Of a DNA stretch of 14,832 bases, positions 7,457-14,366 are shown piece by piece; position 1 is the stretch's first letter; each line of letters starts with the position of its first letter. The notes beneath the pieces were generated by a model. The model had not been told where the DNA came from. It did not search any database and worked only from the letters and a program-made list of their open reading frames with translations. Made by a program: the position numbers and the translations under genes. The DNA is from Candidatus Hadersleviella danica (GTDB lineage: Bacteria; Chloroflexota; Anaerolineae; Promineifilales; Promineifilaceae): NCBI GenBank assembly GCA_016711405.1, contig JADJSZ010000095.1, positions 1 to 14,832 on the forward strand. The letters run 5' to 3'.

Positions 7457-8818
7457 TTGGCTACGCAATGGCCAAAAACCCCGAAGACCGCTACGCCACG
7501 GCCGGGGAACTCGCCCGCGCCTTTGCCCAAGCCATTGGGCACACCAGCACCACCTTCCCCACGGCCATGCCTCGGCCGTGCGCACGCCCCACCCCCTCCC
7601 ACCTATCACGATACGATTGTCACCGCTTCCATCCCCACGCCCATCCAATCTGCCCCCGCACCTGCGCCCCGCTCCTCGCGGGGGTGGCTGATTGGTCTGG
7701 GGGTGGCCATCATGTCCCTGTTCGTTTGTGGGGCGCTCATTGTGGCATGGGCCAATGGGGATAGATGGCTGGCCATGCTGACCCCCGAGCCGGGCGTGAC
7801 GACCACGGCCGAGAGTGTGGCCACCGAACAAGCGCAAAACGAGGAAGCGGGCATCGAAGCCAGCCCAGTGCCCATCAACAATGAAACGGGCGAGGGAACC
7901 CCCACGGCCGAAGTTGAACTTGCCCCCACCGCCACGGTGGAGGTGGGCGAAGCACCTATCCCCGGCGAGGCGATTTTCAGCCTGACAGCGGCCGAACTGG
8001 CCGAGTTGGGGGGTGGTGTCGGCCAAATCAGCTACGCCGCCAATCGGGATGGGCAATTCGACATCTACATCAACAATGCCGATGGCTCTGAACGGCGGCT
8101 GACCAGCTTTGTGAAAGATGATTTTCGCCCCATTTGGTCGCCCGATGGCACGCGCATCGCCTACCACTCCTTGCGCGATGTGTGGCAGGTGTATGTGATG
8201 AACGCCGACGGAAGCGGCCAACTCAACCTGACCCGCACCCTGACCGATGAGAGCTTTCCCCAATGGTCGCCCGATGGCTCGCAGATTTTGTTCCACTCCA
8301 ATCGGGAAAACAGCGTCAAGGTACAGTTCGATATTTTTGTGATGAACGCCGATGGGAGTGATGTGCGCCGGCTGACGACGAGCGAGGACAACGAAACGGG
8401 CGCATCGTGGTCGCCCGATGGCACACAAATCGCCTACCAGCGCAAGCTGGCCAACGGCCGTGAACACATCTTTTTGATGGACGCGGATGGCTCCAATCAA
8501 CAACAAATCACCAGCGGCTCAACCGATTCGCTCTACCCCATTTGGTCGCCCGACGGCCGTCGCCTGCTCTTCCACTCCAACCGGGCGGGGGGCTGGAACA
8601 TCTTTAGCATGGCCATAGATGGCTCGGACATTCGCCAAATTTCGGATGCGGGCACCGAAGATTTCTTCGCCACATGGTCGCCCAACGGGGAATGGGTGGT
8701 CTACCACAGCAACGTCGGCGATGACAACCGCGACCTCTTCATCGGCCGTGCCGACGGCTCGGAAACGATTCGCCTGACGGAAACAGCGCAGGAGGAGCGG
8801 ATGCCGAGTTGGAAGTAG
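7457..8818 (+). CDS. Membrane segment plus TolB/PD40 six-bladed beta-propeller (C-terminal part of the kinase gene)
   Basis: The genuine part of this frame begins near 7590, because before that the kinase C-lobe is read in the frame of 7453 and a second +1 shift within 7570-7600 (a proline-rich linker) enters this one. It encodes a proline-rich segment, one transmembrane helix (about 7682-7753), an acidic Thr/Glu-rich stalk, then repeats of WSPDG-type PD40 blades. WSPDG or WSPNG appears five times and a final PSWK closes a sixth blade, each preceded by motifs such as VMNADGS. Such propellers, as in TolB, bind peptides, glycans or other proteins. The topology suggests an outside sensor propeller signalling to an inside kinase. 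The first 40 or so residues of the formal open frame (TTG at 7457) are artefacts. Confidence 0.85.
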   Translation: MATQWPKTPKTATPRPGNSPAPLPKPLGTPAPPSPRPCLGRAHAPPPPTYHDTIVTASIPTPIQSAPAPAPRSSRGWLIGLGVAIMSLFVCGALIVAWANGDRWLAMLTPEPGVTTTAESVATEQAQNEEAGIEASPVPINNETGEGTPTAEVELAPTATVEVGEAPIPGEAIFSLTAAELAELGGGVGQISYAANRDGQFDIYINNADGSERRLTSFVKDDFRPIWSPDGTRIAYHSLRDVWQVYVMNADGSGQLNLTRTLTDESFPQWSPDGSQILFHSNRENSVKVQFDIFVMNADGSDVRRLTTSEDNETGASWSPDGTQIAYQRKLANGREHIFLMDADGSNQQQITSGSTDSLYPIWSPDGRRLLFHSNRAGGWNIFSMAIDGSDIRQISDAGTEDFFATWSPNGEWVVYHSNVGDDNRDLFIGRADGSETIRLTETAQEERMPSWK

Positions 8819-8837
8819 GAGGGGGAGGGCAGGGGAG

Positions 8838-8869
8838 CGGAGGGGCAGAGGAGCAGAGGAGCAGAGGAG
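8838..8869. repeat. Purine-rich GCAGAGGA microsatellite
   Basis: Copies of GGAGCAGA and related purine-rich words repeat through 8838-8869, immediately after the propeller gene. The formal frame through it has no protein character. It begins the long non-coding, repeat-filled region that reaches 9527. Confidence 0.6.
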
Positions 8870-8875
8870 CCGTTC

Positions 8876-8925
8876 AGCCCCGTTCACGGGGCTTGGTTCC
8901 TAGCCCGTCCCGTTCACGGGCGGGC
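8876..8925. repeat. Pair of TTCA-loop GC hairpins
   Basis: AGCCCCG-TTCA-CGGGGCT (8876-8893) is a perfect seven-pair hairpin. A second one, GCCCG, a bulged T, CCCG-TTCA-CGGG, CGGGC (8903-8925), follows ten bases later with the same core word CCCGTTCACGGG. Neither is followed by a T run, so they are not typical intrinsic terminators. They look like a REP-type palindromic element after the propeller gene. Confidence 0.75.
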
Positions 8926-8945
8926 GGCGCAGGGGGCAGAGAGGC

Positions 8946-9283
8946 AAGTCTTAGGAACGATGGAGGAAGTCTTAGGAACGGCAGAGGAAGTCTTAGGAAC
9001 GGCAGAGGAAGCCTTAGGAACGGCAGAGGAAGCCTTAGGAACGGCAGAGGAAGTCTTAGGAACGACAGAGGAAGTCTTAGGAACGACAGAGGAAGTCTTA
9101 GGAACGACGGAGGAAGTCTTAGGAACGACAGAGGAAGTCTTAGGAACGACGGAGGAAGTCTTAGGAACGACGGAGGAAGTCTTAGGAACGACGGAGGAAG
9201 TCTTAGGAACGACGGAGGAAGTCTTAGGAACGACGGAGGAAGTCTTGGAACGACAGGAAGCTTGGAGACGGAGGAAGTCTTAG
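8946..9283. repeat. 21-bp minisatellite, about 14 full copies plus degenerate ends
   Basis: The unit begins AAGTCTTAGGAACG and is completed by GACGGAGG, GGCAGAGG or similar. Fourteen units of exactly 21 bases run from 8946 to 9239, followed by degenerate copies to about 9283. Variants are ordered: GGCAGAGG in copies 2-5 (with AAGCC in 4-5), GACAGAGG in 6, 7 and 9, GACGGAGG in 8 and 10-14, as expected from stepwise expansion. Since 21 is a multiple of three, two forward frames stay open (SLRNDGG and EEVLGTT). No ribosome binding site or non-repeat domain accompanies them, so I do not call a protein. Confidence 0.95.
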
Positions 9284-9527
9284 CGTGACAGCTTGAGTCA
9301 ACAGGAGCTTCCTCAGCCTCAAGCTCACAAATCGGAAGTACCCCTTAGACCCAACTGTGGTGCAGCTCTTCTGACATTCCCAGCGATTTCACTTACTGGA
9401 CAGATGACCCCATCCCTCTAAACGGTATGAATTGTTACATGGGTGTCTTTTTCCCCTACATGCACATCATCATATACAACCCTACCAATAATCACTCGCG
9501 CGCTGACCGCTAACCATAACTACCACC
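9284..9527. other. Non-coding region with a hairpin, upstream of the M24 peptidase
   Basis: AGCTTGAG (9290-9297) pairs with CTCAAGCT (9318-9325) across a 20-base interval. The rest has no open frame or recognisable RNA gene. The stretch just before the peptidase start (9500-9511) contains CTGACCGCTAAC, close to CTGACCGCTGAC just before the kinase start (6716-6727). No strong promoter is visible. Confidence 0.45.
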
Positions 9528-10787
9528 ATGATAGACCTATCTTACTCTGCCAAACGACTGCCCTTACGCCAACAACTCCCCGTCCGCAACAACTGGCTCC
9601 GCCAACGACTGGACGAGCTATTGCCCCCTCTGATGGTGCGCGAGGGGTTCGACATGTGGCTCATCGTTTGCCGCGAGTACAACGAAGACCCCGTGCTGAT
9701 GAGCTTGCTCCCCCAACCCGCCCTTTCGGCACGGCGGCGCACCATCTTGCTCTTTACTCTGCGTGAAGATGGCACAGTCGAACGGCTCTCGCTTGACCGC
9801 TACGGCTGGGGGGAGTTTTATGCGCGGGGATGGAACCCCGACGAAGAGGAGCAGTGGGCGTGTTTGGCGCGTATCGTGCGGGAGCGCAATCCGCGCCGCA
9901 TTGGGCTGAACCAATCGGCCGTCTTCGCCTTTGGCGACGGCCTGAGCCACACCGAACACACCCTGCTGGCGCAAGCCCTCGGCCCCGACCTGATGGCGCG
10001 AACGGCCAGTGCCGAACGGCTGGCCGTCGGCTGGCTGGAGAGCCGGCTGACGGCCGAACTGATTGTCTACCCCAGCCTCATCGAAATGGGGCACGCCCTG
10101 ATTTCCGAAGCGTTTTCCAGCAACGTGATTACGCCGGGCATTACCACGACCGAAGATGTGGTGTGGTGGTTCCGCGATAAGATGCAGGCGTGGGGGGTGC
10201 AACCGTGGTTCCAGCCGTCGGTGGAGATTCAGGCGCACGGGCAGGGGTTTGAGGCGCAAACGGCCGTGCGCTCGCTCATTCTCCCCGGCGATTTGCTCCA
10301 TTGCGATGTGGGCTTCCACTATTTGGGGCTGGCCACCGACCAACAGCAACACGCCTATGTGTTGCGGGCGGGGGAAACGGCCGCACCCGAGGGGTTAACG
10401 GCCGCGCTCGCTCAAGCCAACCGCTTGCAAGACATCCACATGGCGCAAATGCAGGTGGGGCGCACGGGCAACGAGGTGTTGGCGGCCGTGCGCCAGCAAG
10501 CCATCGCCGAGGGGCTGACTCCGTGTGTGTACAGCCACCCGCTCGGCTATCATGGCCACGCCGCTGGCCCGACGATTGGGTTGTGGGATAAGCAGGGGGG
10601 TGTGCCGGGCAACGGGGATTATCCGCTCCACGATAACACGTGTTATTCGATTGAGTTAAATGTGGAAGCGGCCGTGCCCGAGTGGGGCAATCAGCGGGTG
10701 CGGATTGCCCTTGAGGAGGATGCGGCGTTGGTCAACGGCGAGATGCGTTGGCTCCACGGCCGACAGGAAAAATTACACTTGATTTAG
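9528..10787 (+). CDS. M24-family metallopeptidase (Xaa-Pro aminopeptidase-like)
   Basis: The M24 fold carries two metal ions and cleaves N-terminal residues, often before proline, or acts on creatine-like substrates. The 419-residue protein has a creatinase-like N-terminal domain (about 1-165, with RREGFDMWLIVCREYNEDP-type features) and a pita-bread catalytic domain. Metal-ligand candidates appear in order: LLHCDVG with D260, LATDQQQ with D271, HPLGYHGHAAGP with H342 or H344, SIELNVE with E376, and ALEED with E396 or E397. No signal peptide is seen, so it is probably cytoplasmic. The ATG at 9528 agrees with the domain start but lacks a clear Shine-Dalgarno. It ends 14 bases before the convergent HNH gene. 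Substrate is unknown; prolidase or a proline-dipeptidase relative is possible. Confidence 0.9.
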   Translation: MIDLSYSAKRLPLRQQLPVRNNWLRQRLDELLPPLMVREGFDMWLIVCREYNEDPVLMSLLPQPALSARRRTILLFTLREDGTVERLSLDRYGWGEFYARGWNPDEEEQWACLARIVRERNPRRIGLNQSAVFAFGDGLSHTEHTLLAQALGPDLMARTASAERLAVGWLESRLTAELIVYPSLIEMGHALISEAFSSNVITPGITTTEDVVWWFRDKMQAWGVQPWFQPSVEIQAHGQGFEAQTAVRSLILPGDLLHCDVGFHYLGLATDQQQHAYVLRAGETAAPEGLTAALAQANRLQDIHMAQMQVGRTGNEVLAAVRQQAIAEGLTPCVYSHPLGYHGHAAGPTIGLWDKQGGVPGNGDYPLHDNTCYSIELNVEAAVPEWGNQRVRIALEEDAALVNGEMRWLHGRQEKLHLI

Positions 10788-10801
10788 GGCGGTTTGCAAA
10801 G

Positions 10802-11239
10802 TTAGGCTTGCTCATACAAGGGCGGATGCTCCCCAAACGCATATAGCACCCGCCGCAAGTTAACCAAACTCGGCCGATTCATTTGGAGGGCAACCACCGT
10901 TGCCCGCCCAATGGGTGTGAGGCCAATGAGAAGGGTGTAATCCTCATTCCACCCAAAATGTTCGTGCCAGTGATGTTGGCGCGGATGATACAGTGGCGCA
11001 AAATTTCCCTCCACAGGATCCAAAGCTGTTTGTTTGGTGTGTTTATGGGCGTTACACCCTTGGCAAGCCAGTGCTAAGTTGGCCGCCTCATTATCGCCAC
11101 CTGCATCAAGGGGGATGATGTGTTCGACGGAGAAGGATTGGGTGGCAAATTGGGCTTGGCACAGGCAATACTCACAGCACCCTTGTGCCCGTTCGATGAC
11201 ATATTGCCGCTGTTTTTGGGTGAGGCGTTCCCTAGGCAT
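10802..11239 (-). CDS. HNH endonuclease
   Basis: This 145-residue protein has a complete HNH nuclease core with a zinc finger: CEYC (C22, C25), SVEHIIPLDAGGDNEAANLALACQGCNAHK with catalytic H40, N54, the second pair C59/C62 and H65. The following LDPVEGNFAPLYHPRQHHWHEHFGWN segment and the LTPIGRATVVALQMNRP tail match a small standalone HNH family that I know as common in cyanobacteria and some Chloroflexota. Such enzymes cut DNA, but the biological role of this family is not established. The start ATG overlaps the stop of the upstream partner gene by eight bases, which implies translational coupling. It converges with the M24 peptidase gene. The frame is intact and all metal ligands are present. 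Confidence 0.92.
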   Translation of the reverse strand: MPRERLTQKQRQYVIERAQGCCEYCLCQAQFATQSFSVEHIIPLDAGGDNEAANLALACQGCNAHKHTKQTALDPVEGNFAPLYHPRQHHWHEHFGWNEDYTLLIGLTPIGRATVVALQMNRPSLVNLRRVLYAFGEHPPLYEQA

Positions 11240-11630
11240 AAGTCGGTCGTAAACCCAATTGTGCCATCACTTCGCGCAGGGATACCCCCCGCAATTGGGC
11301 GAGTTCGCCTAAAAGGGTGAGGCGCAGGGCATCCCTTTCCTCAACTTCGGCTATGAGGGTCAGTAGCTCTTGTTGGGTTTCGGCCGTTAATCCCCCCTCT
11401 TGTTGTTGCTCAACCAGCTCTTGCAAACGGCTTTGCATGGGGGTAGGCAATCCTTCATTAATTTGTTGGAGTAGCTCTACTTCTCGATGGGACAGGTGCG
11501 GGGCGCGCCGCTGGGCACGAAGAGCCAGCACTTGGCGGGTGAATTGCTCGAGGTGATTTGTATCCAATTGGGCTACGCCGTGGAGCAAGGTTTCTAGGGG
11601 GATTTCGGATTGGATGGAGATGGTTGGCAT
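11232..11630 (-). CDS. Small helical protein encoded with the HNH endonuclease
   Basis: I recognise the pattern but not a proven function. The 132-residue protein starts with IPLETLLHGVAQLDTNHLEQFTRQV, followed by LALRAQRRAP, a charged central helix (ELLQQINEGLP), LTAETQQELLTLIAEVEERDALRL and LAQLRGVSLREVMAQLGL. It is almost entirely helical, without cysteines or membrane segments. Closely similar proteins precede HNH genes of this same type in many cyanobacteria. ATG 11630 is chosen over an in-frame TTG at 11666 because AGGA lies nine bases before it. The gene ends ATGCCTAG, overlapping the HNH start. The pairing suggests an inhibitor, adaptor or DNA-targeting subunit for the nuclease, which is inference. 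A promoter with an extended -10 box lies just upstream. Confidence 0.8.
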   Translation of the reverse strand: MPTISIQSEIPLETLLHGVAQLDTNHLEQFTRQVLALRAQRRAPHLSHREVELLQQINEGLPTPMQSRLQELVEQQQEGGLTAETQQELLTLIAEVEERDALRLTLLGELAQLRGVSLREVMAQLGLRPTYA

Positions 11631-11679
11631 GGGAGCCGTTCCTGATAGGTGGGCGAAGCGGGGCAAGCAATAAGGCTAC

Positions 11680-11709
11680 ATTATAGCAGGGTGCAAGAGT
11701 AATCGTGAA
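11680..11709 (-). promoter_or_regulatory. Promoter of the HNH unit
   Basis: On the minus strand TTCACG (11709-11704) is followed after 18 bases by TATAAT (11685-11680), which is preceded by TGC, an extended -10 box. It lies 50 bases before the ATG at 11630 and downstream of the aldo/keto reductase stop, so the HNH unit can be transcribed on its own. Confidence 0.6.
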
Positions 11710-11726
11710 GGTGTACCAATCGGTAG

Positions 11727-12605
11727 CTACGCCACTTCATGCCCAGCGGCCGCTTCCCAGATGGCGAACCATTGTTCGTCGGTGAGCTGGAGTTGGGTGG
11801 CGGCCACGGCCGCCGCGAGCCGCTCGATTTTGCCCGTGCCCAGCACAGGGTACGGCCGTGAGGGGAGGTGGAGGAGCCACGCCAAAGCGATTTGGTCTAA
11901 CGCCGCCCCGCCCAACACATCGCCAATCTCGCGCAGAACGACGAGGAGCCGCTTGCTGGCGGCCGTTTCGCCCCGGAACAGCGCCCCGCCGCCGAGTGGC
12001 GACCAAAGCATCGGCCGAATGCGCCGTTGCTGGCACTGGTCAAGCGTGCCATCGGTCAGGGCACTCATCTGCATCACCGAAAGCTCAATTTGGTTGGTGA
12101 CGAGCGGGAAATCGAGGCGGGATTGGAGCAAATCGAACTGCGTGGGGGTGAAGTTGGACACGCCAAAATGGCGCACCTTGCCCGCCAACGCCGCAAACGC
12201 CTCGGCCACTTCGTCGGCCGCCATGAGCGGGGACGGCCGATGGATGAGCAACAAATCGAGGTGGTCGGTTTGCAATTCGCGGAGCGAGTTTTCGGCCGAG
12301 GCGATGATGTAATCGCGGCCGACGGCATACGATTTGAGGGCGTTAGACGGCCGATTGGGGGTGATGAGCTTGATGCCACACTTGCTGATGAGTTGCATTT
12401 GGGAGCGCAAACTGGGGCGCAAGGCCAACGCCTCGCCAAACAGCCCTTCGCAAGTGTAACCGCCGTAAATATCGGCATGGTCGAAGGTGGTAATGCCCAG
12501 TTCAAGGCACTCTTCTATCCAACGCAACCGTTCGGCAGGGTTCCACTGCCACTGGCCAAGGTTCATCGCGCCGGCGATGATGGGGGAAAAGGTAGGGGAG
12601 GTCAT
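11727..12605 (-). CDS. Aldo/keto reductase (YdhF-like)
   Basis: This NADPH-dependent oxidoreductase family reduces carbonyl groups in the cytoplasm. The 292-residue TIM-barrel protein has the catalytic set in order: TFDHADIYGGY with D45 and Y47, ISKCG with K75, and LLLIHRPSP with H122. It also has VRHFGVSNFTPTQFDLL, VTNQIELSVM and the C-terminal cofactor motif PVLGTGKIERL. The overall pattern is closest to the E. coli YdhF group. The physiological substrate cannot be inferred. The ATG at 12605 begins directly after an octamer repeat array that fills its leader, so no Shine-Dalgarno is evident. It ends 97 bases before the HNH-partner start on the same strand, but a separate promoter lies between them. 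The frame is intact. Confidence 0.93.
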   Translation of the reverse strand: MTSPTFSPIIAGAMNLGQWQWNPAERLRWIEECLELGITTFDHADIYGGYTCEGLFGEALALRPSLRSQMQLISKCGIKLITPNRPSNALKSYAVGRDYIIASAENSLRELQTDHLDLLLIHRPSPLMAADEVAEAFAALAGKVRHFGVSNFTPTQFDLLQSRLDFPLVTNQIELSVMQMSALTDGTLDQCQQRRIRPMLWSPLGGGALFRGETAASKRLLVVLREIGDVLGGAALDQIALAWLLHLPSRPYPVLGTGKIERLAAAVAATQLQLTDEQWFAIWEAAAGHEVA

Positions 12606-12608
12606 TTT

Positions 12609-12707
12609 GTTATTCGTTATTGGTTATTGGTTACTGGTTATTCGTTAATTGGTTATTGGCTTGCTCCCACAAACACCCTTTGTTCATTGCTCATTGCTCA
12701 TTACCCT
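12609..12707. repeat. GTTATTGG-type and CATTGCT-type short tandem repeats
   Basis: From 12609 to 12659 the words GTTATTCG, GTTATTGG and GGTTACTG repeat imperfectly about six times, starting four bases from the aldo/keto reductase ATG. From 12684 to 12702 TTCATTGC and TCATTGCTCATT repeat. The latter contains TTGCTCATTGCTC, found in reverse orientation at 6559-6571. These are non-coding short tandem repeats. Confidence 0.8.
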
Positions 12708-12823
12708 GTATGCTATCCTAAACGGCCGCGTAAGGGTAAAATTAAGGGGGGGTGAGTAAGGTAAGGATTGGTCATTCATAGTGGGGCATTACACAATGGA
12801 TGACGACGACTGACAACGAATGA

Positions 12824-12840
12824 CTGTGATTGAATCACAG
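12824..12840. promoter_or_regulatory. Palindrome before the methyltransferase gene
   Basis: CTGTGATTGAATCACAG is a perfect seven-base inverted repeat around TGA, located 22 bases before the methyltransferase ATG. It could be an operator or a short mRNA hairpin. Its TGTGA...TCACA halves are spaced by five bases, not the six of a canonical CRP site, so I do not name a regulator. Confidence 0.4.
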
Positions 12841-12862
12841 TGGGCAATTTTAAGGAGAAACG

Positions 12863-13630
12863 ATGGCAGACCAAAAACCAGATGTGGAAAAGGGCAAACT
12901 GAGCGAGATTGAATCGCATTACCGCAATTTGTATACCAAAGAGGCTGTGCAATACGATGCGACCCGCTTTAACCATGAGCGCGGCCAACATTTTAACACC
13001 AAAGAGCAACAGGCCATCCACAAATTGTTGGATTTGCCAGCGGGCAATACGCTGTTGGATGTGCCGACGGGCACGGGGCGCATTGGGGCGTATATGGCCG
13101 AGCAAGGGTTGCAGGTGACGGGGTTCGACATCACGCGCAACATGATGTTGGAGGCGCGGAAGTTGGCCGAAAGCTGGGAGTTGGGCAACAAGTTTGTGTT
13201 TGTGGAGGGCAACGGCCGTGAATTGCCCTTCCCCACCGCTTCATTTGATGGGGTCATGTCCATTCGCTTTTTCCACCTTCTGCCCACGCCGTTGCATCGG
13301 CCGTTTGTGGTGGATATGTGGCGCGTGGTTAAGCCCGGCGGCACGTTGCTCATCCAATACGACAGCGCCCTGACAGGTGGTGGGCTGATTACATGGCCGC
13401 GTGAGGCGCACCGTCGGCTCATCAAAAAGCACAAGCCGCGTTATTACTTTTGGCCGCACCAATTGGCCAGTGTTTTTGAGGGCATCCCCTACGAAGTGCA
13501 TGGCTTTTCAGTGCCCGGCTCGCGCTTCCTCAGTGCCAAAGGGGCCGATTTTGTCGAAAACCTCGTCGCCACAGGCGTGAAGGGGTTCTTGGCCAACCGG
13601 GTGTTTGTCAAAGCGGTTAAACCGTTGTAA
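12863..13630 (+). CDS. Class I SAM-dependent methyltransferase
   Basis: The protein has a Rossmann-fold methyltransferase core of the UbiE/type 11 style. SAM-binding motif I LLDVPTGTGRIG lies at residues 64-75, the acidic D89 ends strand 2 (VTGFDIT), GNGRELPFPTASFDGVMS carries motifs around 116-132, and MWRVVKPGGTLLI is at 152-164. It is 255 residues, cytoplasmic, with no membrane segment. It starts at ATG 12863 after a perfect AAGGAG seven bases upstream, one of the few strong ribosome binding sites in the window. The aromatic, basic C-terminal region (PRYYFWPHQL) may shape the substrate pocket. The substrate is unknown. The histidine phosphatase gene follows 85 bases later on the same strand, across an inverted repeat. 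Confidence 0.9.
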   Translation: MADQKPDVEKGKLSEIESHYRNLYTKEAVQYDATRFNHERGQHFNTKEQQAIHKLLDLPAGNTLLDVPTGTGRIGAYMAEQGLQVTGFDITRNMMLEARKLAESWELGNKFVFVEGNGRELPFPTASFDGVMSIRFFHLLPTPLHRPFVVDMWRVVKPGGTLLIQYDSALTGGGLITWPREAHRRLIKKHKPRYYFWPHQLASVFEGIPYEVHGFSVPGSRFLSAKGADFVENLVATGVKGFLANRVFVKAVKPL

Positions 13631-13643
13631 GGGTTGGGGGACT

Positions 13644-13707
13644 GGGGACGAGGGACGGGAGGGCACTTTCCATGTCCCTCGTCGCCCGTCCCATGTCCCT
13701 CGTCCCC
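13644..13707. repeat. GGGACGAGGGAC inverted and direct repeats
   Basis: GGGGACGAGGGAC (13644-13656) is the exact reverse complement of GTCCCTCGTCCCC (13695-13707), and GTCCCTCGTC occurs again at 13674-13683. GGGACGGG (13653-13660) also pairs with CCCGTCCC (13685-13692). The element fills almost the whole gap between the methyltransferase stop and the phosphatase start and could fold into a strong stem. It lacks a T tract. Confidence 0.8.
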
Positions 13708-13715
13708 ATCCTTCC

Positions 13716-14366
13716 ATGAAACAGTTCTGGCTCATTCGCCACGGGCAGAGTACCTCGAATGCGGGGTTGCCGACGACTGACCAAGAGACGACCCCGCTGA
13801 CTGATTTGGGGCGGGCGCAAGCGGCTGGTGTGGCCGCTTTTTTTGTGGAGCCACCCGATTTAATCGTCACATCGCCTTACCAGCGCACGGCCGAGACGGC
13901 CGCGCCCGCCCGTGCCCGCTGGCCGCAGGTGGCGCATGAGGTGTGGCCTGTGCAGGAGTTTACTTACCTAAATCCTGCTTTGTACCACAACCGCACGCAG
14001 GAGGAGCGCTGGCCGCATGTGCTGGAGTATTGGCAACAGGCGGAGCCGAGGTATCGGGCGGGGGATGGGGCGGAGAGTTTTATGGATATGCTCGGCCGTG
14101 CGGCGGCGTTGGAGCGGCGGTTATGTGAAACGACGGCCGAGCGCATCCTTGTTTTTACGCATGGAATTTTTATGCGGGGCTTTTTGTGGCATTGGTTGGT
14201 GGGGGAGGGGGGCGGCCGTGAAAATATGCCCGCCTTCCGCGCTTTTTTGCAGGCGACGCGCACGCCGAATGGGTGTATGCTGGCGGGGGTGGTGACGGCC
14301 GAGGGGGAGGTTCTGCTCGGCCGTGTGCAAACGAGCCATCTGATGCCTGATTTGGGGAGCGAGTGA
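13716..14366 (+). CDS. Histidine phosphatase family protein (phosphoglycerate mutase-like)
   Basis: Branch-1 histidine phosphatases form a phosphohistidine intermediate. The RHG motif is at residues 8-10 with nucleophile H9, followed by QSTSNAG, LTDLGRAQA, VTSPYQRTAETA with R57, QEFTYLNP with acid E81, and VFTHGIFMRG with the second catalytic H149. The length, 216 residues, is normal for the family. I choose ATG 13716 because the longer reading from 13605 only translates the inverted repeat and the end of the methyltransferase gene. There is no clear Shine-Dalgarno. The activity may be a small-molecule phosphatase; true phosphoglycerate mutase is less likely given its modest conservation outside the motifs. 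The frame is intact. Confidence 0.9.
   Translation: MKQFWLIRHGQSTSNAGLPTTDQETTPLTDLGRAQAAGVAAFFVEPPDLIVTSPYQRTAETAAPARARWPQVAHEVWPVQEFTYLNPALYHNRTQEERWPHVLEYWQQAEPRYRAGDGAESFMDMLGRAAALERRLCETTAERILVFTHGIFMRGFLWHWLVGEGGGRENMPAFRAFLQATRTPNGCMLAGVVTAEGEVLLGRVQTSHLMPDLGSE

Noticed and set aside
7379..8506. Long minus-strand open frame (375 codons) opposite the propeller
   Set aside because: It is antisense to clearly coding WSPDG repeats; its regularity mirrors those repeats and it has no recognisable domain.
8946..9283. CRISPR-like array
   Set aside because: The 21-base units abut one another without unique spacers, and no cas genes are nearby.
8809..9288. A 159-codon open frame reading SLRNDGG repeats (and a 107-codon one reading EEVLGTT)
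   Set aside because: Both are translations of the 21-bp minisatellite, which stays open because 21 is a multiple of three. No non-repeat domain or ribosome binding site supports either.
9618..10352. Minus-strand 244-codon frame opposite the M24 peptidase
   Set aside because: It shadows a gene with all metal ligands in order and shows no domain of its own.
12027..12755. Plus-strand 242-codon frame opposite the aldo/keto reductase
   Set aside because: It is antisense to a well-supported enzyme gene and ends in translated intergenic repeats.
12824..12840. CRP binding site
   Set aside because: The TGTGA and TCACA halves are separated by five bases rather than six, so the palindrome was kept only as an unnamed possible operator.
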